The notes under the pieces: generated by a model
What the model saw: the letters and a program-made list of their open reading frames with translations, nothing else
What the model was told of the DNA's origin: nothing
Database searches by the model: none
Made by a program: the position numbers and the translations under genes
In this document: one piece after another, positions 53,333 through 62,375 of the stretch
Position numbering within the stretch: position 1 is the first letter of the stretch
How the letters are laid out: each line of letters begins with the position of its first letter
From: Hydrogenoanaerobacterium saccharovorans
GTDB taxonomy: Bacteria; Bacillota; Clostridia; Oscillospirales; Ruminococcaceae
Assembly (NCBI RefSeq): GCF_016901815.1
Contig: NZ_JACSNR010000006.1
Location: 109,961 to 173,960 of the forward strand
Reading direction: 5' to 3'
DNA length: 64,000 nt

Positions 53333-54418
53333 TTATGCCTTGTGTACGAACAGGCCTTCGCCGTCATAGAAGATCTCCTGAGCCGCATCCAGATGCTCCT
53401 TGCTCCAGATTGCCGGTGTACCGCCCGAGTGCAGGAAGATGGCATTTTCGCCCTCAGGGATCTTGCCGCTGCGCACCAGATCCACAAAGCCATGGAAGAT
53501 CTTGCCGGTGTAGCAGGGGTCGGTGAACAGGCCTTCGGTGCGGGCCAGCAGAGCCATGTACTGCTGGGTCACGGGATCGGGCACATTGTAGGCGATGCCA
53601 TAGTAGGGCTCTTCGGGAGTGCCGGTTTCAATGCGCACTTCCTCGGGTGTAACATGGATGCCCAGCTCATATTCCGCGGACAGCTTGTCGATGAACTCGG
53701 CAACCTGTTCGGGGCTGCGGTAAGCGGGGCTTACCGGGATACCGATCACCTCAAAGGGAGCCTTGAAGTACTTGGCGCCAGCCAGCAGACCGCCGAAGGT
53801 ACCCATCGAGCCGTAGCCGCAGACCAGATACTTGGCCTCAATGCCCTGTTCCTTCATCTGCTTCATAATCTCGGGGATGGCGTTGATATAACCGGCTGCA
53901 CCCACCAGGCTGCTTCCGCCCACCGGTACATTATAAGGATGGATGCCCTGCTTTTCATATTCAGCCACGATCTTCTCTGTCTCCTGGGCCAGGAAGGCGG
54001 CGGTCTTTTCGCTCTTTTCCGGCTCAGGCAGGTCGGCATAGGCGGTGGTATCGATGAAGTGCACATCCGCGCCCATCATGCGGTCGAGGATCAGGTTGCC
54101 CGAGCAGTAATCCGGCTTCGGACCGGTCAGCACCAGGATGGGCTTCATATTGTAACGGACTGCCGCAGCTACGGTCATACGACCGTGGTTGGTCTGGACA
54201 CCGCCGAAGGTCATCAGGGCATTATAGCCGTGATCCAGAGCGTCCTTCACCAGATAGTCCAGCTTTCTGGCCTTGTTGCCGCCGAAAGCCAGGCCGGTCA
54301 TATCGTCCCGCTTGACATACAGTTTGCCCTTGCCCAGTTCCTTGGTCAGATTGGGCATATACTCCAGAGGTGTATCCAGATAGCCTACATGGATGCGTTC
54401 AAGTTCGGTCAGTTTCAT
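53333..54418 (-). CDS. D-cysteine desulfhydrase / ACC-deaminase-family PLP enzyme
   Basis: 361 residues, fold-type II PLP enzyme. PLP Lys49 in FGGNKARKLDYL, FGGVQTNHGRMTVAAA and a phosphate-binding loop in CGYGSMGTFGG. C-terminal YTGKIFHGF and HSGGTPAIWS match D-cysteine desulfhydrase/ACC-deaminase relatives, including 2,3-diaminopropionate-lyase-like forms; the exact substrate is not certain. The ATG at 54418 is chosen; the GTG nine bases upstream sits too close to the SD. Monocistronic. Confidence 0.88.
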   Translation of the reverse strand: MKLTELERIHVGYLDTPLEYMPNLTKELGKGKLYVKRDDMTGLAFGGNKARKLDYLVKDALDHGYNALMTFGGVQTNHGRMTVAAAVRYNMKPILVLTGPKPDYCSGNLILDRMMGADVHFIDTTAYADLPEPEKSEKTAAFLAQETEKIVAEYEKQGIHPYNVPVGGSSLVGAAGYINAIPEIMKQMKEQGIEAKYLVCGYGSMGTFGGLLAGAKYFKAPFEVIGIPVSPAYRSPEQVAEFIDKLSAEYELGIHVTPEEVRIETGTPEEPYYGIAYNVPDPVTQQYMALLARTEGLFTDPCYTGKIFHGFVDLVRSGKIPEGENAIFLHSGGTPAIWSKEHLDAAQEIFYDGEGLFVHKA

Positions 54419-54532
54419 AGCTGTCACATTCCTTTCGTAATTCGTTCTGTCCCCGGGGACAGGGGTTTGATTCTAAAAGGAGTCCCGATACGGCTTTGGA
54501 TTTTCCAGGGAGCCGCTTTTCCATTTCATATA

Positions 54533-54560
54533 GATTGTAACACAAAAAAATTATACAATC
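54533..54560 (-). promoter_or_regulatory. Promoter and inverted repeat of the PLP enzyme gene
   Basis: GATTGTA (54533-54539) and TACAATC (54554-54560) are a perfect 7-bp inverted repeat 14 bases apart. Its proximal arm is an extended -10 (TGT-TACAAT, 54534-54539) for the leftward gene. Confidence 0.5.
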
Positions 54561-54717
54561 CATTGCTTTTACAGAGGATTTCCTCGGACATTTTTAGTGA
54601 ATATAGATAATATTTATGACAATTCTGTGTGTAACTCTCAAACAATGTGTTGCCTGTACCGGACAAAAATCCCCAAAATATGACACCCCCGGCATTTCAC
54701 GGACGGATTCACCGGAT

Positions 54718-54752
54718 TTTACATTGTAAACCCCCGCAATAAATGCTATGAT
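54718..54752 (+). promoter_or_regulatory. Promoter with palindrome, second degV gene
   Basis: TTGTAA (54724-54729), 17-base spacer, TATGAT (54747-54752) with an extended TGC. The palindrome TTTACA-T-TGTAAA (54718-54730) covers the -35. Between 54561 and 54717 nothing coding is seen. Confidence 0.65.
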
Positions 54753-54785
54753 GTAGGTAAAAATATAATAAGTGAGGATTGAGTT

Positions 54786-55649
54786 ATGGATCGCATTAAA
54801 TTTATGATCGACTCCGGTTCCGATATCCCTCCCGAAGTAGCTGACGCGCTGGATGCCGAGGTCGTTCCCCTTTACCGGGTAATTGATGGAGTCCCGGTTC
54901 TGGATTATCATGATTTCAACATTCAGGAGTACAGTGAATACCTGAAAACCTGCAAGGAGATCCCTACCACTTCCCAGCCCAGCCCCGAGGATTTTCTCAC
55001 CCGGTATGAGCGCTTCGCTGACGAAGGGTATGACCACATCATCTGCATCACCATGTCGGTACATGGTTCCGGCACCTACAACAGTGCTGTGCTTGCCAGT
55101 GAAATGTTCAAGGAGCGCCATCCCGAATCTGCAATGCAGATCCATGTGGTGGATTCCTGGAGCTGTTCGCTCAACATGGTGATGGAGCTGCGCCTGGCAA
55201 ACCATCTGCTGGAGGCCGGCGCTGGCATCCGCACTATCCTCGATGAGCTCTATGCGGTCCGGGAAAAGGTGCGCACCTATTACCTCATCGACAACCTGGA
55301 ATTCCTCATCAAGGGCGGTCGTGTTTCCCCGCTCAAGGGCGGTATCGCTTCCAAGCTGCGCATCAAGCCCATTGTTGCCATCAAGAATGGCGAGGGTTCC
55401 ATTCCCGCCAACGCCATGGGCTATCAGAACGGCCTTTCCAAGCTGGCTCACTTCTTCTGGGAGGACTGCACTCCGGATTCGGAACTGTATGTCAGCCATG
55501 CCGGCTGTCCGGAAAAGGCCATGGCAATCGTGGAAAAGATCCGCGAGCGGTATCACAACCTCAAGTACTATATCTACCCCATGCTGGGAACCATGTCCAC
55601 ACAGTCGGGCCCGGATTCCATCGGCATTTTCTACACCAAGAACAAATAG
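54786..55649 (+). CDS. DegV-family fatty-acid-binding protein (FakB-like), copy 2
   Basis: 287 residues. IDSGSDIPPEVADA, TSQPSPEDF, TMSVHGSGTYNSAV, NLEFLIKGGRVSPLKGG and a C-terminal LGTMSTQSGPDSIG follow the DegV fold. It is only distantly similar to copy 1; multiple FakB paralogues with different acyl preferences are common. It likely shares a transcript with the lipoprotein gene 15 bases downstream. Confidence 0.92.
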   Translation: MDRIKFMIDSGSDIPPEVADALDAEVVPLYRVIDGVPVLDYHDFNIQEYSEYLKTCKEIPTTSQPSPEDFLTRYERFADEGYDHIICITMSVHGSGTYNSAVLASEMFKERHPESAMQIHVVDSWSCSLNMVMELRLANHLLEAGAGIRTILDELYAVREKVRTYYLIDNLEFLIKGGRVSPLKGGIASKLRIKPIVAIKNGEGSIPANAMGYQNGLSKLAHFFWEDCTPDSELYVSHAGCPEKAMAIVEKIRERYHNLKYYIYPMLGTMSTQSGPDSIGIFYTKNK

Positions 55650-55664
55650 GAGCAACTAAAATCT

Positions 55665-56729
55665 ATGACCATTCTCAAAAAAGCCTTTGCTGTCCTGACC
55701 AGCTGTGCCCTGATGCTCTCGCTGGCTGCCTGCAATTCTGAACCCCAGGAGACCATCGTGGAAAAACCCGAGGACATCTCCGATCACGCCATCGTTGTGG
55801 ACTATCTGGGCATGGCAGTGGAACTGCCCGACGCCATCTATGACCGTCTGGGCGAACAGGTCTTCCCCACCGCCAACAGCCCTGCTGCCCCGGAGGGCGT
55901 CACTGTCAATGGACAGGTGCTGTTCCTCTATCAGAGCGGCGCAGTGTATGACCGGGTCCTGGAACTCCAGAGCACCGGCGAGGCCATGAGCGAAGAGGAA
56001 TACCTGACTCTGTCGGAACAGGCGGGCAACCTGTGTGCCATCACCAGCATCAAGGCAGATACCCTGGGTGAAAACAACCTGGCGGACTGCACCGGATTTG
56101 AGAACAATGAGCTCATCGGAGAGCTGGGCGGAAACAGCTTCTATCTGAGCAATGACAACCTCTCTCCCGAGAGCCTCAGCGAAGAGGACGCCGCCGACCT
56201 GCAGGCCATGAAGGACTCCCTGCCCGAACTGGCTTCCAATCTGGTGCTGTACACCCCCATTGAGAGCACTGCCCAGGGCGTGGAGGAAGGCGCAGTGATC
56301 ACCGGCTTCTCCACCACCGACCTGGACGGCAATGCCGTGGACAGCTCGATCCTGTCCGAAGCCAAGCTGACCGTGCTCAATGTCTGGGCAACCTACTGCA
56401 CCCCCTGCGTCAACGAGATGCCCGACCTGGAAACCCTGTCCCAGAACTACAAGGACAGGGGCGTGCAGGTAGTCGGCCTGGTAGCCGATGTCTTTGACGA
56501 TGAGGAGAAGAAGGCAGAAGCCAAGGAGATCCTGTCCGCAACCGGCGTCACCTATGTAAACCTGCTGCCCGACACCGTACTGGACGACAGCCTGCTCTAC
56601 GACATCACCGGTACCCCCACTACCCTGTTCCTGGACAGTGAGGGCAAGATCCTGAAGATCGTAGAGGGCACCCGTGACCTGGACGCTCTCACCGAGATGG
56701 TGGATGAGCTTCTGGCGGCTCAGGAATAA
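55665..56729 (+). CDS. TlpA/ResA-like thiol-disulfide lipoprotein with novel N-terminal domain
   Basis: 354 residues. Lipoprotein signal with lipobox LAAC, then an acidic domain of about 180 residues that I do not recognise (residues about 40-205, opening DHAIVVDYLGMAVELPD), then a redoxin domain (about 215-354) with WATYCTPC (Cys245, Cys248) and the cis-Pro loop GTPTTLFLD. The C-terminal part should act outside the membrane in thiol redox chemistry. The genetic link to degV is unexplained. Confidence 0.88.
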   Translation: MTILKKAFAVLTSCALMLSLAACNSEPQETIVEKPEDISDHAIVVDYLGMAVELPDAIYDRLGEQVFPTANSPAAPEGVTVNGQVLFLYQSGAVYDRVLELQSTGEAMSEEEYLTLSEQAGNLCAITSIKADTLGENNLADCTGFENNELIGELGGNSFYLSNDNLSPESLSEEDAADLQAMKDSLPELASNLVLYTPIESTAQGVEEGAVITGFSTTDLDGNAVDSSILSEAKLTVLNVWATYCTPCVNEMPDLETLSQNYKDRGVQVVGLVADVFDDEEKKAEAKEILSATGVTYVNLLPDTVLDDSLLYDITGTPTTLFLDSEGKILKIVEGTRDLDALTEMVDELLAAQE

Positions 56730-56752
56730 TCCTCCATATTAAATAAGTATCG

Positions 56753-56787
56753 GTATCCCCTGGCTGCTGCCGGGGGATATTTATTTT
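56753..56787 (+). terminator. Terminator of the degV-TlpA-like unit
   Basis: TATCCCCTGGC / GCCGGGGGATA with TGCT loop, then TTTATTTT. Confidence 0.85.
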
Positions 56788-56907
56788 GCCCAAAAACAGC
56801 CGCTCACCGCCTTTTTCCGCCGCAGGGATTCTGCATAACTTCCCCGTGAATTCAAAAACTATTCATAAATCGCCGAAACTCTTAAAAGAACATTTCCAAA
56901 ATGCTGC

Positions 56908-56936
56908 TTGAAGGCTCCCCTTTTCTGCCTTAAAAT
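56908..56936 (+). promoter_or_regulatory. Promoter of the glycosyltransferase gene
   Basis: TTGAAG (56908-56913), 17-base spacer, TAAAAT (56931-56936). Confidence 0.6.
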
Positions 56937-56979
56937 GCTGCATAGCAGTTATTTCCAAAATAAAGGAGAATCCCGTTTT

Positions 56980-57837
56980 ATGAATATCCTCGTCACATTG
57001 GATGAAAACTATCTCGACCCGCTCCGCACTATGCTCTGGTCCCTGCACCAGGCAGAACCGGATACCCCTGTCACCCTATGGCTGATCCATTCCCGCATGC
57101 ACCCCGATGCCCTGGAAACTGTCCGCTCCTACTGCGATGGCTTCGGCTGGGACTTCTGCCCCTGTGAGGCCGGCGAGGAGCTCTTTGCGGACGCTCCGGT
57201 GTTCCGCCACTATACCAAGGCCATGTACTACCGTCTGCTTGCCAGCCGCATCCTGCCGGATTCGGTGGACAAGGTGCTCTACCTTGACCCGGATATTCTG
57301 ATCCTCAACCCCGTTTCCCCGCTGCTGGATCTCCCCCTTGAGGGGAATCTGTTCGCGGCAGCCATCCATTCCGGCCTGGCACAGATCTCGGCGCCGGTCA
57401 ACCGGGTGCGCCTGCACAGCGATGACGACGCCGGGTACTTCAATTCCGGCGTGCTGGTGATGGATCTGGCAGCCCAGCGCCGGGAACTGGACCCCGCTGA
57501 AATCTTCGCCTGGACCCGGGAACATGCCAATGAGCTGATCCTCCCGGACCAGGATATTCTCAACGCCCTGTATGGCTCCCGGATTCTTCCGCTGGACGAC
57601 ACCCTCTACAACTACGATGCCCGCCAGTATGACGCCTATCGTCTGCTCAGTGCCGGGGAAAAGGATATGGACTGGGTGATGCAGCACACCGCCATTCTGC
57701 ACTTCTGCGGACGGCTCAAGCCCTGGAAGCCAGGAGCCCGGGGCCGGTTTGTAGCCCTGTACAAATACTGCGCGGTACAGGCCGCCCGCCAGCCCGATTC
57801 CCAGGAAATTCCCTCCATGACCCACATGACCATATAG
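56980..57837 (+). CDS. Glycosyltransferase family 8 protein
   Basis: 285 residues, GT-A fold. NILVTLDENYLDPLRTML at the N-terminus, the DxD motif in VLYLDPDILIL, GYFNSGVLVMDL, LPDQDILNAL and the C-terminal HFCGRLKPWK are the GT8 retaining-galactosyl/glucosyltransferase features. The acceptor is unknown. The ATG at 56980 with SD AAGGAGA is used because upstream in-frame codons lie in the promoter. Monocistronic. Confidence 0.93.
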   Translation: MNILVTLDENYLDPLRTMLWSLHQAEPDTPVTLWLIHSRMHPDALETVRSYCDGFGWDFCPCEAGEELFADAPVFRHYTKAMYYRLLASRILPDSVDKVLYLDPDILILNPVSPLLDLPLEGNLFAAAIHSGLAQISAPVNRVRLHSDDDAGYFNSGVLVMDLAAQRRELDPAEIFAWTREHANELILPDQDILNALYGSRILPLDDTLYNYDARQYDAYRLLSAGEKDMDWVMQHTAILHFCGRLKPWKPGARGRFVALYKYCAVQAARQPDSQEIPSMTHMTI

Positions 57838-57840
57838 AAA

Positions 57841-57874
57841 AACAGCACCGGAATATTCCGGTGCTGTTTTTTTT
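57841..57874. terminator. Terminator, glycosyltransferase and membrane pair
   Basis: AACAGCACCGGAA / TTCCGGTGCTGTT, perfect stem, followed by a run of eight T; A run upstream serves the convergent operon. Confidence 0.9.
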
Positions 57875-57896
57875 CAAAAGGTATGGGATTTGGGGA

Positions 57897-58676
57897 TTAC
57901 AGGTCTTCCTGGACATCATCGCCGTGGATCATATCTCCATCAGCGGTGGGAGCCACAGGCTGTACTTCCTTCTTCTTGGCAAGCTCCACCTTGATGGCGC
58001 CCTTCTTGTACAGAACATAAGCGCACAGGATGGTCAGCGGGATGGCACCCAGCATAGCATAGCCTTCCTTGCCCGAGATGGGGGTTACGAAGAAGTTTAC
58101 CAGAACAATCACGATCAGCGGCAGAACCACAGCCTTGAGCTTGCCATGGATGATATACTCACCGGCGCTCTTGCTGGTGATCATGCCGAAGAACATGCTG
58201 CCGAACAGCGCCGGGAGCATATAGGTGGTGGCAGTCTGTACAGCGGGCTGCTGCAGAATGGGCTGCAGGGGAACCAGCAGTACAACGCCCAGTGCAATTA
58301 CCACCATGGTGAGCATGGAAGAAGCTGCGATGGCAACGGTGGAAATGGCGTCGCCTTCCTCCGAACCCTGGGCCACATCCGCCAGTTCCATTGCGGAAAC
58401 AGCGCAGGGGAGCTTGAGGTTCAGAACGTTGCCGGTGATGAAGGCGATATAGCAGGCCGAGCCAAGGATGGGAGTATAGCTGAATACTTCCGAAATGGCA
58501 GTGGGCACAAAGATTGCCAGCAGACCGGAACCGATGGATACGACTTCACCAATGGTGGGCCAGATATCATAGACCGCGCAGATCAGAGCGGGGATTCCCA
58601 GCATAATGCAGAGCGACATAACCGAACCGGCCCGTCCGACCAGATGGATTTTATCCGAATACTTCATATCTTTCAT
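57897..58676 (-). CDS. Membrane protein partner of DUF5058, putative transporter subunit
   Basis: 259 residues, about seven membrane helices, with a polar C-terminal tail. Small-residue-rich helices (SIGSGLLAIFVPTAISE; YMLPALFGSMFFGMITSKS) suggest a transporter. The start at 58676 has a GGGGG SD about 10 bases upstream. It lies 15 bases after the DUF5058 gene. The pair is probably one two-component permease of unknown cargo. Confidence 0.7.
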   Translation of the reverse strand: MKDMKYSDKIHLVGRAGSVMSLCIMLGIPALICAVYDIWPTIGEVVSIGSGLLAIFVPTAISEVFSYTPILGSACYIAFITGNVLNLKLPCAVSAMELADVAQGSEEGDAISTVAIAASSMLTMVVIALGVVLLVPLQPILQQPAVQTATTYMLPALFGSMFFGMITSKSAGEYIIHGKLKAVVLPLIVIVLVNFFVTPISGKEGYAMLGAIPLTILCAYVLYKKGAIKVELAKKKEVQPVAPTADGDMIHGDDVQEDL

Positions 58677-58691
58677 CGTCAACTTACCCCC

Positions 58692-59411
58692 TTACGCAAG
58701 CAGATTGGCAAAGAATACCGAGGCAACCATTGCCAGTACCAGCGAATCCGCCAGCACAAAGTTGGAAAGCCAGGTCCAGCCGGTCTTTTTGATAATAACG
58801 CCGTGCAGATATGTAACCAGAGCGGATACAGCCAGGGTCAGCATATAGATGGGGCCCTTGAATACCTGTACAGGCAGGAATACAACCATCAGTGCCAGAG
58901 TGAAGCATCCAGTAGCCAGAGCACCCCAGGCACCGTTCTTTTCACGGAAGCTGGTCATACTGGTCTGGATCTTCTTGCCGAAGAAGGTACAGGTTACGAT
59001 ACCGAACATGATACCGATACTCATTACGAACATAATCGCGCCCGCCTGCGAAGCATCGTTGGCGGCTGCCAGAGCGCCGATGGACTCATAGCCGGCACCG
59101 GTGGCCACCATATCGGCAGCCATCAGCTCATAGCTGACAGAACCTACAACCGACAGACGGAACCAGGGCCACGGCACACCCAGAACGGCAGCCAGAGAAA
59201 ACAGGCCGATCACAATAGAAAGCGACGGAACAATCGAGAAGATGACGGATGACTTGATGACACCCTTAATCTTTTCCTGGGAAATACCCAACTCAATACA
59301 TCTTCCCCAGGCCATTTTGAGCATCACTGCACAGAGCAGGAAGATCAGCAGCAGGCCGACGATTACCGCTATGTACAGAGTGGTGCTGTTCATGATTGCG
59401 CTTAGCGACAT
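58692..59411 (-). CDS. DUF5058-family membrane protein
   Basis: 239 residues, about six membrane helices. The signature SLSIVIGLFSLAAVLGVPWP followed by RLSVVGSVSYELMAADM fits DUF5058. These proteins are encoded with a second membrane protein and often near peptidases or amino-acid enzymes; function unknown. The ATG at 59411 is chosen because the first ATG (59420) abuts the SD GGAG. Confidence 0.78.
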   Translation of the reverse strand: MSLSAIMNSTTLYIAVIVGLLLIFLLCAVMLKMAWGRCIELGISQEKIKGVIKSSVIFSIVPSLSIVIGLFSLAAVLGVPWPWFRLSVVGSVSYELMAADMVATGAGYESIGALAAANDASQAGAIMFVMSIGIMFGIVTCTFFGKKIQTSMTSFREKNGAWGALATGCFTLALMVVFLPVQVFKGPIYMLTLAVSALVTYLHGVIIKKTGWTWLSNFVLADSLVLAMVASVFFANLLA

Positions 59412-59480
59412 CTTACTCATCTCCTTATAAAATTTTCCGCCGCATTTTTGAATTTTTACTGTGGCGAAATGTTAAAATTG

Positions 59481-59509
59481 ATTATAGTTCATCTCCCGCA
59501 CTTTTGCAA
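59481..59509 (-). promoter_or_regulatory. Promoter of the DUF5058 pair
   Basis: Minus-strand TTGCAA (59504-59509), 17-base spacer, consensus TATAAT (59481-59486). The remaining A+T-rich spacer up to 59678 shows no gene. Confidence 0.7.
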
Positions 59510-59678
59510 GCGAAAATATGAAATTTCTTTGTCACAATGATGAATTTATCAGTTATTCACAAACAGAAACCAGTTATTTCAACTTGAAATGTTCAAAATT
59601 TGCATACAAATGTATTTATATCAAATACATTTCCGCCGTTCCGCATGAATTTTCTCCCCTGGTTTTGTACAGGATGCG

Positions 59679-59726
59679 AAAAGGCACACCCTGCCGGAAT
59701 TCTTCGTTCTTGCAGGATGTGCCTTC
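59679..59726 (-). terminator. Terminator of coaX
   Basis: AAGGCACATCCTGC / GCAGGGTGTGCCTT (one wobble) on the minus strand, then TTCGC after four T; 25 bases beyond the coaX stop. Confidence 0.8.
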
Positions 59727-59751
59727 AGACAATTTCAAAAAGGATTCATTT

Positions 59752-60528
59752 TTACCGTTCCGAACGGGTGTTGCGCTTGTAGAGGCTGTACAATCCCTGT
59801 ACCAGCAGGTTGGGACGGTGCACCAGCTCGTGGCGGATCTGCGGTACCAGCAGTTCCGAAATTCCTCCGGTGACGATCAGCTTCACCGGTGTGCCCAGTT
59901 CCTCTTCGATCCGGGCCAGCATGCCGTCCACCATCGCCGCTGTGCCGCCCACAATGCCTGACCGCATGCATTCCACAGTGTTGCGCCCGAACACCTTGAC
60001 CTCGCCGTCCAGCGGGATGGGCGGAAGCTGAGCGGTGCCGCCGGTGAGCGCCTCTGCCGAGATGCGCATGCCCGGCGCAATGATGACGCCGCAGATATCC
60101 GACTGGGCATTGACCACAGTAAAGGTTGTGGCAGTACCGAAGTCCACGATGGTCAGCGGGCCTTCGAACTCACTGAGGGCGCCTGCCACATTGCAGACCA
60201 TATCCGATCCCAGCTCGGTGGGATCGTCTGCCAGGATGCGGAAGCCGGTGCGGAGTCCCGGACCCACAGTGCGGATGCGCACCGATGTGAACCGGCCCAG
60301 CGCATAGGCCACCACCGAGTTGAGCTGCGGCACCACCGACGACAGGATAATACCGTCGAACCGGGACAGGTCAAACCCGTTGATCTCAAAAATGCCATGA
60401 ATCAGCACCGAATACTCGTCCGCAGTGCGGTTCTTGTCGGTGGATACCCGGGCGGTAAAGACCAGCTCGTCCTGGTCAAATACGCCCAATACAATATTTG
60501 TGTTGCCAATATCAACTGTCAATACCAT
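59752..60528 (-). CDS. coaX: Type III pantothenate kinase
   Basis: 258 residues, ASKHA fold. TVDIGNTNIVLGVF is the phosphate-1 motif, DFGTATTFTVV the phosphate-2 region, and GTAQLPPIPL the pantothenate-side loop. It catalyses the first step of CoA synthesis. The ATG at 60528 is preferred; the in-frame ATG at 60543 is part of the SD GGAGGA. Confidence 0.96.
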   Translation of the reverse strand: MVLTVDIGNTNIVLGVFDQDELVFTARVSTDKNRTADEYSVLIHGIFEINGFDLSRFDGIILSSVVPQLNSVVAYALGRFTSVRIRTVGPGLRTGFRILADDPTELGSDMVCNVAGALSEFEGPLTIVDFGTATTFTVVNAQSDICGVIIAPGMRISAEALTGGTAQLPPIPLDGEVKVFGRNTVECMRSGIVGGTAAMVDGMLARIEEELGTPVKLIVTGGISELLVPQIRHELVHRPNLLVQGLYSLYKRNTRSER

Positions 60529-60683
60529 TTTCAGTTCCTCCATTTGCTGCCGCTCACCTCTCTCCAGGGATACGGCGCATTCTCAGGTAAATCATATCGC
60601 CAGTTTCAGCCCTTGTCAAACAAAACTTTTCCCGTCTGCCGCCCCGCTATTCATATTACCGCAACAGAAAATCCGGGGATTTG

Positions 60684-60692
60684 TGATATAAT
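60684..60692 (+). promoter_or_regulatory. Extended -10 promoter of the polytopic membrane protein gene
   Basis: TGA-TATAAT (-10 at 60687-60692); weak -35. The 60529-60683 stretch contains the coaX upstream region and no gene. Confidence 0.55.
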
Positions 60693-60697
60693 AACCA

Positions 60698-60874
60698 CAG
60701 AACCGTTATTATACCTGTTTTTTGAGGCCGGTTCCGAGAGATGTTCCGGTGCTTCGGAGCAGCCGCCCTTTGCCGCTGTCCGGCTGACCCGGCAGTGTGA
60801 AAGGGATTCGGAACCGTCTGTCCCCGCTGTGGGGGAATTCCAAGAAAATATGTGTTCACGGGAGTGAATGTTCT
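60698..60874 (+). ncRNA. Structured leader of the membrane-protein gene, unassigned
   Basis: About 175 untranslated bases. CGGTTCCGA (60729-60737) pairs perfectly over 9 bp with TCGGAACCG (60808-60816), enclosing G+C-rich inner stems including a CTGTCC/CGGCAG-type arm. A TCCCC/GGGGA hairpin (60821-60836) follows, and the SD is at 60860-60865. The inner GGTGCTTCGGAGCAGCC faintly recalls part of a cobalamin riboswitch, but the core is incomplete. Confidence 0.35.
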
Positions 60875-62365
60875 ATGCAAAAAACCGTTCGTAATGCCCT
60901 GCTGCTTCTGGCTGGGGCCTGTCTGGCTGTTTCGGTGGGACTGGGGATCTTCCTGCGGCCGCCGCTGAAATCCGGTGTCCTTCCCGGCACCGAAACCCCG
61001 GTGCTCACCTGTGACGGCGGCAGCGACTACACCCTGGTGATTCTGGCAGATGAATCGGTGCCGCTGAACCGGCTCGATCCCCTGGTGCGCATGACCCGCA
61101 AGAGCGGCGGCACCTCTCATATCCTGCGCCAGACCGACGACCTCGAGCCGGTGCGGAAGTTCGCGGACCGTTCGGAGTCAGCGACCCTGCTGTTCACCTA
61201 CGGCAAGAGCTGGGAAAACGCCCTGGGTCTGCTGGACAGCTCCGATTCCATTGCCAGCACAGTGATCCTCTCCCCCTCCGGCGACTATGACCCGGAAGGG
61301 CTCTCCATCCAGTCGCCGGTGATGCTGCTGGGTACCTCCAGCGATCAGGCTCCCACCTCCCAGCGCCTGGCTGAGATCTACAACCGGCTGTCCGGGGAGA
61401 AGATTGCCCCCAATGGCCTCTCCTACACCTCCCAGAGCGGGAACTACCGGCTGCGGGTGATATCCGCTTCCCTGGACGCCTACCAGACCTTCTCAGACGA
61501 CACCCTTCAGGCGGTATCTGACTGGTATGAGGACTCCGCCGGCGTCCGGATGGGCGATCCCGGTGCCGGCAGTCTGCTGCGCCTTGCAAGCTGGGCGCTG
61601 GGAATCGGCGGACTGCTGCTCCTGCTGGTGATGCTCGATCGGCTGCTTTCGGAGGAGATGCTGGATGTGGGCTATTCCCTGCTCGCCCTCCAGGTGACCT
61701 CTCCGGTGCGGTATTCCGTGCTCAAGGCGCTGAGCTGTCTGCCTGCTCTGGCTCTGCTGCTGATCCCCGCCCTGATCTTCCTCTTTATCCCGCTGCCCGG
61801 TCTGGCACCTATCCCCGCTCTGTTCTGCGGCTACTTCGGCTGTCTGGGGCTCTTCTCCCTGCTGCTGATCCGCCTGGGGAAAATGCCCGGTGTCACCGGC
61901 TCCCTCTCCTTCTCCGCCGCCAACCCCAACCTCCGGCGTGTCCTCACCGGGCTGGGCTCCTTTGCCGCTGTGCTGCTCATCTCCATGATGCTCCACTTCA
62001 GCGGCCTCTATACCCTGCGCTTTTCCCTGGACAGGCTCCCGGCCTTCCTGCTCTGCGGCATCGCCGCCGCCCTGGGCACCGCCGGATGGCTCTACGATGC
62101 CATGCTGCTGGATCAGTGCAAATTCCCGCTTCCGCTGCGGCTCTGCCTGGAACTGCTGCCCTTCCTGCCCTATGCGGGTCTGGCCTTCCTGGCAATTCCC
62201 GCCTTCGGATTCACCGGCTTCTACACCGTGATCCTGCTCATCGGCGCCCTGGCTGTGGATCTGCTGCTGGCCCGTCTGCTGCGGCTGATCCTCGGCACTG
62301 TCTGGATTCCATCGGCGGTGTCCGGGCTGCTCCTGGGCATTTTCGCAGCCTTTGCGGCACTGTGA
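60875..62365 (+). CDS. Polytopic membrane protein of unknown function
   Basis: 496 residues. A first membrane helix (about 7-26), an extracytoplasmic domain of about 200 residues (opening LTCDGGSDYTLVILADESV, with ILSPSGDYDPEG and LLGTSSDQAPTS, suggesting an alpha/beta fold, hydrolase-like in pattern), then nine or so membrane helices to the end. No family recognised. The ATG at 60875 has SD GGGAG. An Smr-domain gene follows 10 bases on. Confidence 0.65.
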   Translation: MQKTVRNALLLLAGACLAVSVGLGIFLRPPLKSGVLPGTETPVLTCDGGSDYTLVILADESVPLNRLDPLVRMTRKSGGTSHILRQTDDLEPVRKFADRSESATLLFTYGKSWENALGLLDSSDSIASTVILSPSGDYDPEGLSIQSPVMLLGTSSDQAPTSQRLAEIYNRLSGEKIAPNGLSYTSQSGNYRLRVISASLDAYQTFSDDTLQAVSDWYEDSAGVRMGDPGAGSLLRLASWALGIGGLLLLLVMLDRLLSEEMLDVGYSLLALQVTSPVRYSVLKALSCLPALALLLIPALIFLFIPLPGLAPIPALFCGYFGCLGLFSLLLIRLGKMPGVTGSLSFSAANPNLRRVLTGLGSFAAVLLISMMLHFSGLYTLRFSLDRLPAFLLCGIAAALGTAGWLYDAMLLDQCKFPLPLRLCLELLPFLPYAGLAFLAIPAFGFTGFYTVILLIGALAVDLLLARLLRLILGTVWIPSAVSGLLLGIFAAFAAL

Positions 62366-62375
62366 GGTGGCCCCC

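Noticed and set aside
60698..60874. Cobalamin riboswitch assignment
   Set aside because: Partial similarity in one arm only; the conserved cobalamin core and the downstream kissing-loop segment are missing.
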